From contig NZ_CP030287.1 of assembly GCF_003287935.1 (NCBI RefSeq), positions 7,634,869 through 7,698,868 of the forward strand: a stretch of 64,000 bases of DNA, in the 5' to 3' direction. Source of the DNA: Streptomyces sp. ICC1 (GTDB lineage Bacteria > Actinomycetota > Actinomycetes > Streptomycetales > Streptomycetaceae). Of this stretch, positions 38,836 to 45,864 are shown piece after piece. The stretch's first letter is position 1. The number at the start of each line of letters is the position of its first letter. Made by a program: the position numbers and the translations under genes. The notes beneath the pieces were generated by a model. It worked only from the letters and a program-made list of their open reading frames with translations. It searched no databases and was not told the DNA's origin.

Positions 38836-39273
38836 ATGGTCACGGCCCGGACTGCATTCGGCACGTCGCGGACCCGCTACACGGCGGGCCCGCTGCGCCT
38901 GCTGTGGCTGGCCGCCCTGCTGTTCGCTTTCCTCTACACCCACGCCGCCGGAGCCGACAGCGCCTCCGCGCACGTCACCGGCGGCGCAGTCGACGTGTCC
39001 TACCCGACGCCCACCGGCCATGGCAACGCCCATGATCACGACACCGAGGCACCCGACGAACCCGACGGCGGCAGTGGGCACTCCCACCCCGCCGAAGCCT
39101 GCGCCTCCGGCCACCCTCAGCAGGGCCTGGACCTGCCCAACCCACAGCTGACGGCCCTCGCGCGGCTGACCCCCGCCGTCGGCGCGATGAAGCCGCAGCC
39201 CTGGGTGGGGACCATCCCATCCGGCCTTCCTCCGTTGCGAAGCTCCCTCGGTTCCGTGGTGCAGCAGGTATAG
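38836..39273 (+). CDS. His-rich exported or membrane-anchored protein
   Basis: This is a 145-residue protein with an N-terminal hydrophobic segment (LRLLWLAALLFAFLYTHAA), then a His/Asp-rich region (GHGNAHDHDTEAPDE, GHSHPAEACASGH) with one cysteine, and a Pro/Leu-rich tail. Layout and size resemble the DUF6153-like protein at 34,635, but the family ending is not conserved. The His clusters suggest extracytoplasmic metal binding. ATG 38836. Confidence 0.6.
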   Translation: MVTARTAFGTSRTRYTAGPLRLLWLAALLFAFLYTHAAGADSASAHVTGGAVDVSYPTPTGHGNAHDHDTEAPDEPDGGSGHSHPAEACASGHPQQGLDLPNPQLTALARLTPAVGAMKPQPWVGTIPSGLPPLRSSLGSVVQQV

Positions 39274-39385
39274 ATCCGGGCAGTTTGCCCCGATCCGTCC
39301 TGACTCTCATCGCCGATCCCGGCCAGCCCCACGCAGTGGTGCGCCGGGTGATGAGCCACGCACGCACCACCGAAGGAACTCGCAC

Positions 39386-40045
39386 GTGACCTCGACCCAG
39401 CTCCTCGACGCCCGGACCCCGGAACCGACGTCGATCTCTCCCGCCGAGGGACGGGCCGCCCGGCGCACGCGCCTGGCCCGCAAGCGGTCGCTGGCCGCCC
39501 GCTACCTCGGCTACGTCGGCTACTTCGTCGGCGCCGGCCTCATCAGCGGCGCCGTCGTCCACCACCCGCTCGACCCCGACCGCTACACCCGCATCGCCGC
39601 GTACGGCGCCTTCGTCTTCCTCGCGGCCACCATCCTCAACGAGTTCATCCTCACCAGGGAGCGGCCGGGCCTGCCGCGCATGCTGGTGGTGATCGGCGCC
39701 TCCCTGACGCTGTCCTTCGGCATCGGCATGCTCAGCGGCGGCCTCCAGCACTTCGACGACTTCCCCGCCCGCGGAGCCGTCCTCGTCCCCGCCGGACTCC
39801 TCGTCTCCTTCATCGCCTACGTCATCAAGGACGCGGACACCCCCACCCGCCGCATCTTCAGCCTCGTCGGCCTGGCCGTCCTCGCCACCGCCGCCCTCGC
39901 CTTCTTCGGCCTACGCGAGGTCGCCGCCTCCATGGAAAACACACCCGGCGGCGGGCACAGTCACGGCACCGCGGAAGAACCCGCCGCTGGGCCGTCAAGG
40001 CCAAGCTCATCGAGCAGCCCGACCTCACCGGCATCTACGACCTGA
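39386..40045 (+). CDS. Membrane protein with C-terminus run into the ssuA remnant
   Basis: This is a 219-residue frame, about 170 residues of which form five hydrophobic helices (YLGYVGYFVGAGLISGAVVH at the first), followed by GGGHSHGTAEE. After about residue 200 the frame is an out-of-register reading of the ssuA fragment and gives a Ser/Pro tail, so the native C-terminus was probably lost at the island junction near 39,988. GTG 39386 is preceded by GAAGGAA. The family is not recognised. Confidence 0.6.
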   Translation: MTSTQLLDARTPEPTSISPAEGRAARRTRLARKRSLAARYLGYVGYFVGAGLISGAVVHHPLDPDRYTRIAAYGAFVFLAATILNEFILTRERPGLPRMLVVIGASLTLSFGIGMLSGGLQHFDDFPARGAVLVPAGLLVSFIAYVIKDADTPTRRIFSLVGLAVLATAALAFFGLREVAASMENTPGGGHSHGTAEEPAAGPSRPSSSSSPTSPASTT

Positions 40046-40116
40046 CGCTCCTCAACAAGGTCCTCAAGGCCGCCGGCAAGCCCGAGGTCTCCGACGCCGA
40101 CCTCGGCGCCAAGTGA
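39988..40116 (+). pseudogene. ssuA: 3' remnant of ssuA (aliphatic sulfonate-binding protein)
   Basis: Forty-two sense codons ending in TGA 40114 encode WAVKAKLIEQPDLTGIYDLT and onward to ADLGAK, the usual C-terminus of SsuA-type sulfonate-binding proteins. ssuB follows 40 bases later with its own AGGAGG, the normal spacing in this operon. The upstream 300 or so codons are missing and replaced by the membrane-protein gene of the island. Without SsuA this transporter should lack its substrate-binding subunit unless another one serves it. Confidence 0.72.
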
Positions 40117-40156
40117 TCCCCTCTTCCCCGTCCCGAATCCCCAGGAGGTGACGACC

Positions 40157-40951
40157 ATGGCCACCACGCTTGCCAAGGCTGCCGAGGGCACCGTAGCGGA
40201 GCAGACGCACGCCGCCCGTATCGAGCACGTCTCGAAGTCCTTCTCCGGCCCGGCCGGATCGCAGCTCGTCCTGGACGACATCAGCCTCGATGTCGCTCCC
40301 GGAGAGTTCGTCACCATCCTGGGCGCCTCGGGATGTGGAAAGTCCACCCTGCTCAACCTCGTCGCGGGGCTCGACAAGCCGACCGCCGGCGCCATCGAGA
40401 CGCCCGGCGGGCGGCCGGCCCTGATGTTCCAGGAGCACGCCCTCTTCCCCTGGCTCACCGCGGGCAAGAACATCGAACTCGCCCTGCGGCTGCGCGGGGT
40501 GGCCAAGGCCGACCGCAAGCCGGAGGCCGAGCGGCTGCTCGAGCTGGTGCGGCTCGGCGGCTCGTACGGCAAGCGGGTCCACGAGCTGTCCGGCGGCATG
40601 CGCCAGCGCGTGGCCCTGGCCAGGGCGCTCGCCCAGGACAGCCAGCTGCTGCTGATGGACGAGCCGTTCGCCGCGCTCGACGCCATCACCCGGGACGTGC
40701 TGCACGGCGAGCTCACCCGCATCTGGGAAGAGACGAACCTGTCCGTCCTGTTCGTCACGCACAACGTCCGCGAGGCCGTACGGCTCGCGCAGCGTGTGGT
40801 CCTGCTGTCCTCGCGGCCCGGGCGGGTCGCGAAGGAGTGGACCGTGGGCATCCCGCAGCCGCGCCGCATCGAGGACGCGGACGTCGCGGAGCTGTCCCTT
40901 GAGATCACTGAACACCTGCGTGGGGAGATCCGCCGCCATGGCCAGCACTGA
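40157..40951 (+). CDS. ssuB: Aliphatic sulfonate ABC transporter ATPase
   Basis: This 264-residue ABC ATPase has Walker A GASGCGKST, signature LSGGMRQRVALARAL and Walker B LLLMDEPFAALD, with the switch histidine in FVTHNVREA. The FQEHALFPWL segment is typical of the SsuB/TauB/NrtD group. It energises sulfonate or taurine uptake with SsuC. AGGAGG (40143-40148) is eight bases before ATG 40157, preferred over a GTG inside the ribosome site. It overlaps ssuC by 14 bases. Confidence 0.9.
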   Translation: MATTLAKAAEGTVAEQTHAARIEHVSKSFSGPAGSQLVLDDISLDVAPGEFVTILGASGCGKSTLLNLVAGLDKPTAGAIETPGGRPALMFQEHALFPWLTAGKNIELALRLRGVAKADRKPEAERLLELVRLGGSYGKRVHELSGGMRQRVALARALAQDSQLLLMDEPFAALDAITRDVLHGELTRIWEETNLSVLFVTHNVREAVRLAQRVVLLSSRPGRVAKEWTVGIPQPRRIEDADVAELSLEITEHLRGEIRRHGQH

Positions 40952-41834
40952 CACCAGCCCCAAGACCTCGGCCAGGAGCGACGACCTCGCCGGCCTGGAG
41001 GCGGGGCTCGACGCCCTCGACGCCGTCCAGACCCACCGCACCCCGGTCCGCGAGGTGCTCCTCAAGAAGGTCCTGCCGCCGATCCTGGCCGTCGGCCTGG
41101 TCCTCGTCGTGTGGCAGATCCTCGTCGCGGCGAAGGTCACCGACGAGACCAAGCTCCCCGCCCTGTCCTCCGTCTGGGACAGCCTGTCCGACATGTGGCT
41201 CAAGGGGACCCTGCTCGAGGTCATCTGGACCAGCGTCTCGCGCGGTCTGCTCGGCTTCCTGCTGGCCCTGGCCATCGGCACCCCGCTCGGCCTGCTGGTC
41301 GCCCGGGTGAAGTTCGTGCGCGCCGCGATCGGCCCGATCCTCCAGGGGCTGCAGTCGCTGCCCTCGGTCGCGTGGGTGCCGCCGGCCGTGCTCTGGTTCG
41401 GACTCAACGACGCGATGATGTACACCGTCATCCTGCTCGGCGCCGTCCCCTCCATCGCCAACGGCCTCGTCTCCGGCATCGACCAGATCCCGCCGCTGTT
41501 CCTGCGGGCCGGCCGCACCCTCGGCGCCACCGGCCTGCGCGGGGCCCGGCACGTGGTCATGCCCGCCGCACTGCCCGGATACCTGGCGGGCCTCAAGCAG
41601 GGCTGGGCCTTCTCCTGGCGCTCGCTGATGGCCGCCGAGATCATCGCCAGCTCGCCCGACCTGGGCCTCGGCCTCGGCCAGCTGCTGGAGAACGGCCGCA
41701 ACAACATCGACCTGCCGGGCGTGTTCCTCGCGATCATCCTGATCCTGGTCGTCGGCATCGCGATCGACCTGCTGATCTTCAGCCCGATCGAGCGGTGGGT
41801 GCTGCGCACCCGCGGCCTGCTGGTCAAGAGCTAG
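40938..41834 (+). CDS. ssuC: Aliphatic sulfonate ABC transporter permease
   Basis: This is a 298-residue permease with six membrane helices and the BPD-transport EAA-type loop (GLKQGWAFSWRSLMAAEIIA). The signature QSLPSVAWVPPAVLWFG is typical of SsuC/TauC proteins. ATG 40938 lies inside the end of ssuB. It forms the transmembrane path for sulfonates, with SsuB as ATPase. The chelatase gene starts four bases after the stop, keeping the sulfur-assimilation order known from Streptomyces. Confidence 0.9.
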   Translation: MASTDTSPKTSARSDDLAGLEAGLDALDAVQTHRTPVREVLLKKVLPPILAVGLVLVVWQILVAAKVTDETKLPALSSVWDSLSDMWLKGTLLEVIWTSVSRGLLGFLLALAIGTPLGLLVARVKFVRAAIGPILQGLQSLPSVAWVPPAVLWFGLNDAMMYTVILLGAVPSIANGLVSGIDQIPPLFLRAGRTLGATGLRGARHVVMPAALPGYLAGLKQGWAFSWRSLMAAEIIASSPDLGLGLGQLLENGRNNIDLPGVFLAIILILVVGIAIDLLIFSPIERWVLRTRGLLVKS

Positions 41835-41838
41835 TCCC

Positions 41839-42660
41839 GTGTTCAGCGCCCACCACGCCCGCCAAGCCGGCCGGCACGACAGGCACGACCGGCAGGACCG
41901 CCACGACCGGCCGGCCCTGCTGGTCATCGCCCACGGCAGCCGCGACCCGCGGCACGCGGCGACCGTGCACGCCCTCACCCGGCGGGTACGGGCGCTGCGG
42001 CCGGGGGTGCGCGTGGAGACGGCCTTCCTGGACTTCGACGGCCCGACCGTCGACCAGTGCGTGGCCTCCCTCCACCTGGCGGGCGTCCGGGAGATCGTGG
42101 CCCTCCCGCTGCTCCTGACGCGGGCGTTCCACGCGAAGTCCGACATCCCGGCGGTCCTCGCCGCGGCCGCGTCCCACCTGCCGGACCTCTCGGTCCGTAC
42201 CGCGGACGTGCTCGGCCCGTCCCCGCTGCTGCTGGCGAACCTCGAACGCCGCCTGTGGGAGGCCGGCCTCACCCCGGCGGACCGCGCCACCACCGGTGTG
42301 GTGCTCGCGTCCGCCGGTTCCTCAGACCCGGAGGCGATCGCAGTGATCGCTGAAACCGCGCGGGAGTGGCGGCACACCGGTTGGTGCGCCGTGCGGCCTG
42401 CGTTCGCCTCCGCTGTTCTCCCCCGTACGGAAGACGCCGTACGGGCCCTGCGCGCGGAGGGCGTCCGCCGGATCGCGGTGGCGCCGTACGTGATCGCCCC
42501 CGGCCGGCTGCCGGACCGCATCGCGGCGGGCGCGGAAGCCGCCGGCGCGGACGTGGTGGCCGACGTCCTGGGGCCCTCCCCGGAACTGGCCCGCCTGCTG
42601 CTGCGCCGCTACGAGGACGCGCTGCGCGCCCCGGCCCGCTTGTCGGCCCTGGCGGCGTAG
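41839..42660 (+). CDS. Sirohydrochlorin chelatase (CbiX/SirB-like)
   Basis: This 273-residue protein has two CbiX halves. The N-terminal half holds LLVIAHGSRDPRH (metal-binding histidine about 32) and LLTRAFHAKSDIP (H98); the second half is degenerate. It inserts cobalt or iron into sirohydrochlorin; here, next to sulfonate uptake genes, iron insertion to make siroheme for sulfite reductase is the likely role. The N-terminus carries an unusual His/Arg/Asp repeat (GRHDRHDRQDRHDR) that may buffer metal. It starts at GTG 41839. Confidence 0.87.
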   Translation: MFSAHHARQAGRHDRHDRQDRHDRPALLVIAHGSRDPRHAATVHALTRRVRALRPGVRVETAFLDFDGPTVDQCVASLHLAGVREIVALPLLLTRAFHAKSDIPAVLAAAASHLPDLSVRTADVLGPSPLLLANLERRLWEAGLTPADRATTGVVLASAGSSDPEAIAVIAETAREWRHTGWCAVRPAFASAVLPRTEDAVRALRAEGVRRIAVAPYVIAPGRLPDRIAAGAEAAGADVVADVLGPSPELARLLLRRYEDALRAPARLSALAA

Positions 42661-42669
42661 CCGGTCTCT

Positions 42670-42703
42670 CCAGCCCCGCCGGCGTTTGAGGCGCGGGGTC
42701 TGG
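42670..42703. terminator. Hairpin after the chelatase gene, common Streptomyces intergenic type
   Basis: CCAGCCCCGCC...GGCGTTTGAGGC...GCGGGGTCTGG forms an imperfect stem ten bases after the stop. Similar GGCGTTTGAGG hairpins are widespread in Streptomyces intergenic regions. Confidence 0.6.
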
Positions 42704-42751
42704 AGTGGAACCAACACCCTGGGGCGGGCATTTGGAAGGACTGGTGGATCG

Positions 42752-43858
42752 TCAGGACTCTTCAATCTCCGACATGAGCAGTCTCAGCGTGAGGGAATGC
42801 TTCTCCGGCGGCAGGGCATCCAGCGCGCCCCGTGCGTAGGCCACCCCGCCGGACACGTCGCCGGACCGGGCGAGCATCAGCCCCCGGTGCATTTCAAGGT
42901 GAGTGGCGAACCGGGGCAGCTCTGCAGGGAGTTCGCGGCGTGCTGCCTCCTGTGCCTCAACGGCTCCGTGCTCGTCACCCAGACGGGCCAGAAGAAGCGA
43001 CAAGAAGACGTTCATCCGCCACCAGGGCACGGCGTAGTCGCTGGTCTGCTCGTACGATCCAGCCTTGTCGAAGATTCGCCGGCCGTCGTCGGCAAGCTTG
43101 AGTGCCGTGGCTCGGTCACCGCGAAGCGCGGCGGCATGGGCCTTACCCATCACAGCATTCAGGAGGCCGAGGGAGGGCCGTTCCGATATGGCCAAGGCTT
43201 GGTCTGCAAGCACGTCAGCCACTCCCAGCGATGCCCCCTCGTAGCCCAGGGCGATAGCTGCACGTCCACGTACCCACACGCGCGCGTCATCGTCTCCAGA
43301 CTCGTCTGCGGCTCTCGCTGCCATCCGGTACCAGTGGACCGCTTTGGAGCCGTCCGACCCGGGAAACGTCTTTGCGTACAGAGTCATCAGCCGGGAAGCC
43401 ACCGACCACAGCCGGGGGTTCTCCAACTGCTGCTGCACGGCGACGAGTTCACCGGAAACCCGACGCTGGATGTCCGCCGCACCCATCGACATGTACTCAG
43501 TGCCGTACGTAGTCAGTTTGGCTTCCCATGTGTCCACTGACGGTCCGCCCCGTAGTCGGGCGGCGAACCCTGCGCTGATCAGATCAGAGGCGATCACGGG
43601 GGCTATGGCAGCCCCGGCGACGTCGGTAAGGAACTCGCGTCGGTCCACTTCACCTTCAAGGACAGCTAGGGGAACGTCGAGAACGGCAGAGAGCGCGGCT
43701 AGGTAGAACGGGCCTGGCCTGACCTTGGAACACTCCCAGTTGCTGACGTACTCCCGCGTCAGCGTCGTGCCGTGCGCGTTGTTGATCTCCGAAGCTAACC
43801 GCCCTTGGCTCCAGCCGCGAGCCTTGCGGAGATCACGGATCAGTTCCCCGATGTCCAT
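42752..43858 (-). CDS. XRE-family regulator with TPR-like C-terminal domain
   Basis: This is a 368-residue protein with an N-terminal helix-turn-helix (IRDLRKARGWSQGRLASEIN, residues about 6-60) and a long helical C-terminal region built of TPR-like units (WYRMAARAADESGDDDARVW; LLNAVMGKAHAAALRGDRA), the plan of peptide- or partner-sensing regulators in actinomycetes. It is divergent from a cluster of small genes. Its own start is preceded by two copies of TGCYACTAG, probably its operator. It may control the small-gene cluster and itself. Confidence 0.85.
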   Translation of the reverse strand: MDIGELIRDLRKARGWSQGRLASEINNAHGTTLTREYVSNWECSKVRPGPFYLAALSAVLDVPLAVLEGEVDRREFLTDVAGAAIAPVIASDLISAGFAARLRGGPSVDTWEAKLTTYGTEYMSMGAADIQRRVSGELVAVQQQLENPRLWSVASRLMTLYAKTFPGSDGSKAVHWYRMAARAADESGDDDARVWVRGRAAIALGYEGASLGVADVLADQALAISERPSLGLLNAVMGKAHAAALRGDRATALKLADDGRRIFDKAGSYEQTSDYAVPWWRMNVFLSLLLARLGDEHGAVEAQEAARRELPAELPRFATHLEMHRGLMLARSGDVSGGVAYARGALDALPPEKHSLTLRLLMSEIEES

Positions 43859-43868
43859 GCGCCCATCT

Positions 43869-43927
43869 TGCTACTAGGGCTGCCACTAGACCGAGGGATT
43901 CTTCGCCTTCCGAGCCGGTTGCCACTA
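43869..43927. promoter_or_regulatory. Repeated TGCYACTAG motif in the XRE/small-gene intergenic region
   Basis: TGCTACTAG (43869-43877) and TGCCACTAG (43881-43889) are direct repeats 12 bases apart, and TGCCACTAC follows at 43920. CTAG is rare in this GC-rich DNA, so the clustering is notable. The first two lie 11-31 bases upstream of the XRE start. Binding by the XRE protein is inferred. Confidence 0.5.
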
Positions 43928-43999
43928 CGGATCACACTGGGCCGGGCTTCCTCGGCAGCGAGACGATCCCGAGCACCGAACGCGACGCGAGGGGTGCGC

Positions 44000-44188
44000 A
44001 TGGTGACGGCAGCACAGCAGGAGACGGCACGGACCGATCAACTCGAACCGGTGCCCGTGTCTGGATGCGGGGTGTGCCTCGCGCTGGTCACGGCGCGTGA
44101 GATCTCGCGGGAAGCCGGCGATCCGTGCGCGGTGGCGGTGCAGAACGAGGAGCTTCGCAACCACCCGCACCGCCGGGCCACGGTATGA
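44000..44188 (+). CDS. Small hypothetical protein
   Basis: This is a 62-residue protein starting at ATG 44000, preceded by GAGGGG. It contains SGCGVCLALVTAREISREAG, with a CxxC pair, and ends in basic residues. It has no signal peptide or membrane segment. The stop overlaps the next ATG (ATGA), the first of several couplings in this small-gene run. The function is unknown. Confidence 0.55.
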   Translation: MVTAAQQETARTDQLEPVPVSGCGVCLALVTAREISREAGDPCAVAVQNEELRNHPHRRATV

Positions 44189-44412
44189 GCGTGATTTCGG
44201 TGATGCGCTACATCCCGTATGTCATGCGGCGGCACCCTTCCGCCGAGACGACAGCGACCGCGCGGTGCCTGGCTCCTGAGTGCGGTTGGTCTGCGGAACC
44301 GACGTCGAACGCTGATGTGTGCAGCGATATGTGCATTCAGCACACTGGCCGCACGGGCCACATGACGTTCGTCCGGGAGTTCTCGGAAGTAGCCGTTGTG
44401 GAGCGTGCCTAG
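44185..44412 (+). CDS. DUF7848-type small protein
   Basis: This is a 75-residue protein with four cysteines spaced as in a zinc ribbon (TARCLAPECGW and NADVCSDMCIQHTGRTGH), matching the small DUF7848-type proteins common in Streptomyces. HTGRTGH is the most conserved segment of that group as I know it. It is probably a metal-binding regulatory or adaptor protein. The start overlaps the previous stop and the stop overlaps the next GTG. Confidence 0.65.
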   Translation: MSVISVMRYIPYVMRRHPSAETTATARCLAPECGWSAEPTSNADVCSDMCIQHTGRTGHMTFVREFSEVAVVERA

Positions 44413-44540
44413 TGACCGACGGCAACGAGCACCAGGACCACGTGCAGCCCAGCCGGCGAAGCGCGCTAGCCGTGACCCTCGGAGCGATCGCATGGATTGG
44501 AGTGGTCGCCTGCATCGTGGCCAAGGGGTGGGGCGCGTGA
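44412..44540 (+). CDS. Tiny single-helix membrane protein
   Basis: The 42-residue product has a hydrophilic N-terminus (TDGNEHQDHVQPSRRSA), one helix (LAVTLGAIAWIGVVACIVAK) and a short end. GTG 44412 overlaps the upstream TAG (TAGTG) and its TGA overlaps the next GTG, so it is embedded in a coupled series. It would be missed by length filters. The function is unknown. Confidence 0.55.
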   Translation: MTDGNEHQDHVQPSRRSALAVTLGAIAWIGVVACIVAKGWGA

Positions 44541-44890
44541 TCCCGGCTGAGCAAGCCCGGGAAGTCCGCTGCGCTCTTCGGGAGATTGCTGCCGAGGATG
44601 CGATGCGTAAGCCGCCCCCGCCGTTCCCGTCGGGCTCGGGTGGCGTGTCGAGCCGTTCCCGGATGACCCTACAGATCACCCGTGTGGTGCTCGTTCGGTT
44701 GGCTCCCGGGGACTCCGAGCTGTTCGCACGGACCGGCGAGACGCGCGTAATTCGGTCCGGCAGACAAGGCCCGGTCATTCACCGGTCGGCAGCCGAACGA
44801 GCACGGTTCCGTGCTCTCGGCTACTGGGACGGGTTCGGAGTCGAGTTCCCGCCGTGCCAGTGCGCGTGGTGCGGGCCGACCCTCCACTGA
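44537..44890 (+). CDS. Small hypothetical protein with C-terminal CxC..C motif
   Basis: This is a 117-residue protein starting at GTG 44537, which overlaps the preceding stop. The N-terminal helix (IPAEQAREVRCALREIAAED) is followed by a linker, a beta-rich part and a C-terminal FPPCQCAWCGPTLH that may bind metal. No known domain is recognised. It belongs to the coupled small-gene run opposite the XRE regulator. Confidence 0.55.
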   Translation: MIPAEQAREVRCALREIAAEDAMRKPPPPFPSGSGGVSSRSRMTLQITRVVLVRLAPGDSELFARTGETRVIRSGRQGPVIHRSAAERARFRALGYWDGFGVEFPPCQCAWCGPTLH

Positions 44891-44946
44891 TCTCCCGTCC
44901 TTCACGGGGCGGGCAACACAACACCTTCAACAGCAACGGAGTTCAC

Positions 44947-45438
44947 ATGTCACAGACCACAGCCCATGAGACCGCTTTACCTTCGTCCAGCCTCCTCACG
45001 GCCACGGCCTTTGCAACCGCCGTTCGTACCGTCGAGAAGGCCAACCCCGAGCTGACGGACGGTATGGCCGATCGGATCGTCAGCGAGGCCGTGAAGTTCG
45101 TCGCGGCGGCAGCACTGAACAGCACTCCGGGCCTGGCACTGCGCCCGTCCCAAGTTGTCGATGAAGGCTGGCACGCGCTCATCACGGACACGAAGTCATA
45201 CGCCGAGCTGTGCCAGCTGCTGGGCCGGTTCGTCCACCACGTCCCGGAAACCCCAGCAACGAAGAAGCACGACACAGCCACTGTCGACCGGACGCTCAAG
45301 GCGATCCGCGAAGCGGGGCACGAACCCGACGAGTACCTGTGGAGCCTGGAAGCACAATCGTCAGTTCTCGTCTCGGCCGATTGCATGCACAGCGAGTGCA
45401 CGGACGGAGGGTCTGGCTGTGCGGCTCCGCCGAGCTAG
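44947..45438 (+). CDS. Glycine-rich-domain-like (GRDP-type) small protein
   Basis: This is a 163-residue protein whose middle (RPSQVVDEGWHALITDTKSY) resembles the V-D-x-x-W-H-x-x-I motif of the glycine-rich-domain-containing protein family (DUF1399-like), followed by GRFVHHVPETP. Helices before and after complete a domain of about 120 residues, and the cysteine-rich end (DCMHSECTDGGSGCA) may bind metal. Similar proteins accompany XRE regulators in Streptomyces. ATG 44947; a 56-base gap separates it from the run upstream. Confidence 0.62.
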   Translation: MSQTTAHETALPSSSLLTATAFATAVRTVEKANPELTDGMADRIVSEAVKFVAAAALNSTPGLALRPSQVVDEGWHALITDTKSYAELCQLLGRFVHHVPETPATKKHDTATVDRTLKAIREAGHEPDEYLWSLEAQSSVLVSADCMHSECTDGGSGCAAPPS

Positions 45439-45499
45439 CAAGGACTCTGGGCGGACAGCATCGTGGACGCACTCTGACCCGCTACCGTTGGCTACGTTC

Positions 45500-45508
45500 T
45501 GCCACTAG
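45500..45508 (+). promoter_or_regulatory. TGCCACTAG motif overlapping a ribosome-binding site
   Basis: The motif found upstream of the XRE gene recurs here, directly joined to AGGAGG and nine bases before GTG 45518. GCTAC precedes it, as in the XRE copy. A bound repressor would block the ribosome site or transcription start. Confidence 0.45.
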
Positions 45509-45517
45509 GAGGATGCG

Positions 45518-45727
45518 GTGAGCGAAGAAGCGCGTCGGGGCGACTGGGCGGATCCTCGGTACCGCGAGGCGGTCACACTGCTGGGCACCTGCCGGACCGT
45601 GAAGAGCCCCAGCCAGCGGCGACGCCGAGTCTGCCCGCACGGCGAGGGTGTGACGGTCATCGTTGACCCGGTCACCGGGCAGGCTCGCAACGTGGCCTGC
45701 GCGGCTTGCTGCTCGTCAACGACCTGA
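45518..45727 (+). CDS. Small hypothetical protein with CAACC end
   Basis: This is a 69-residue protein starting at GTG 45518 with AGGAGG six bases upstream. It contains a basic segment (SPSQRRRRVCPHGEGVTVIV) and ends in VACAACCSSTT, giving four cysteines that could bind zinc. It is the last gene of the XRE-associated group and is closed by a terminator. The function is unknown. Confidence 0.55.
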   Translation: MSEEARRGDWADPRYREAVTLLGTCRTVKSPSQRRRRVCPHGEGVTVIVDPVTGQARNVACAACCSSTT

Positions 45728-45732
45728 GGCGA

Positions 45733-45772
45733 CGAAGAGCCCCATCCGAGCACACGCCGCACGGGGCTTTTC
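45733..45772 (+). terminator. Hairpin terminator with T-run
   Basis: CGAAGAGCCCC pairs with GGGGCTTTTCG (one G-T pair) around a 19-base loop, immediately after the 69-residue gene. TTTT is in the 3' arm, giving a near-canonical intrinsic terminator. Confidence 0.75.
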
Positions 45773-45864
45773 GAGCCTACTGACCTGGTGTTTTTCTAGA
45801 TACCGGGGTGTAGGGTCCGCCGGGGCGGAGCCCCAGGAGACGCGGCGGCACCCGTACCCGGCGG

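Larger units (their letters stand above)
31620..39987 (+). mobile_element. Inserted island with CysK-like/MFS pair and metal-related genes
   Basis: The left edge truncates a coupling-protein gene and the right edge truncates ssuA, leaving only its last 42 codons. Between lie genes unrelated to either flank: a PLP enzyme, an MFS exporter, His-rich exported proteins, DUF305, BNR and DUF4396 proteins, and a TetR remnant. No integrase, transposase or terminal repeat is visible, so the mechanism may be homologous replacement, deletion between elements, or (less likely) a misassembly. The 187 bases at 31,735-31,921 hold no supported gene. Confidence 0.5.
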
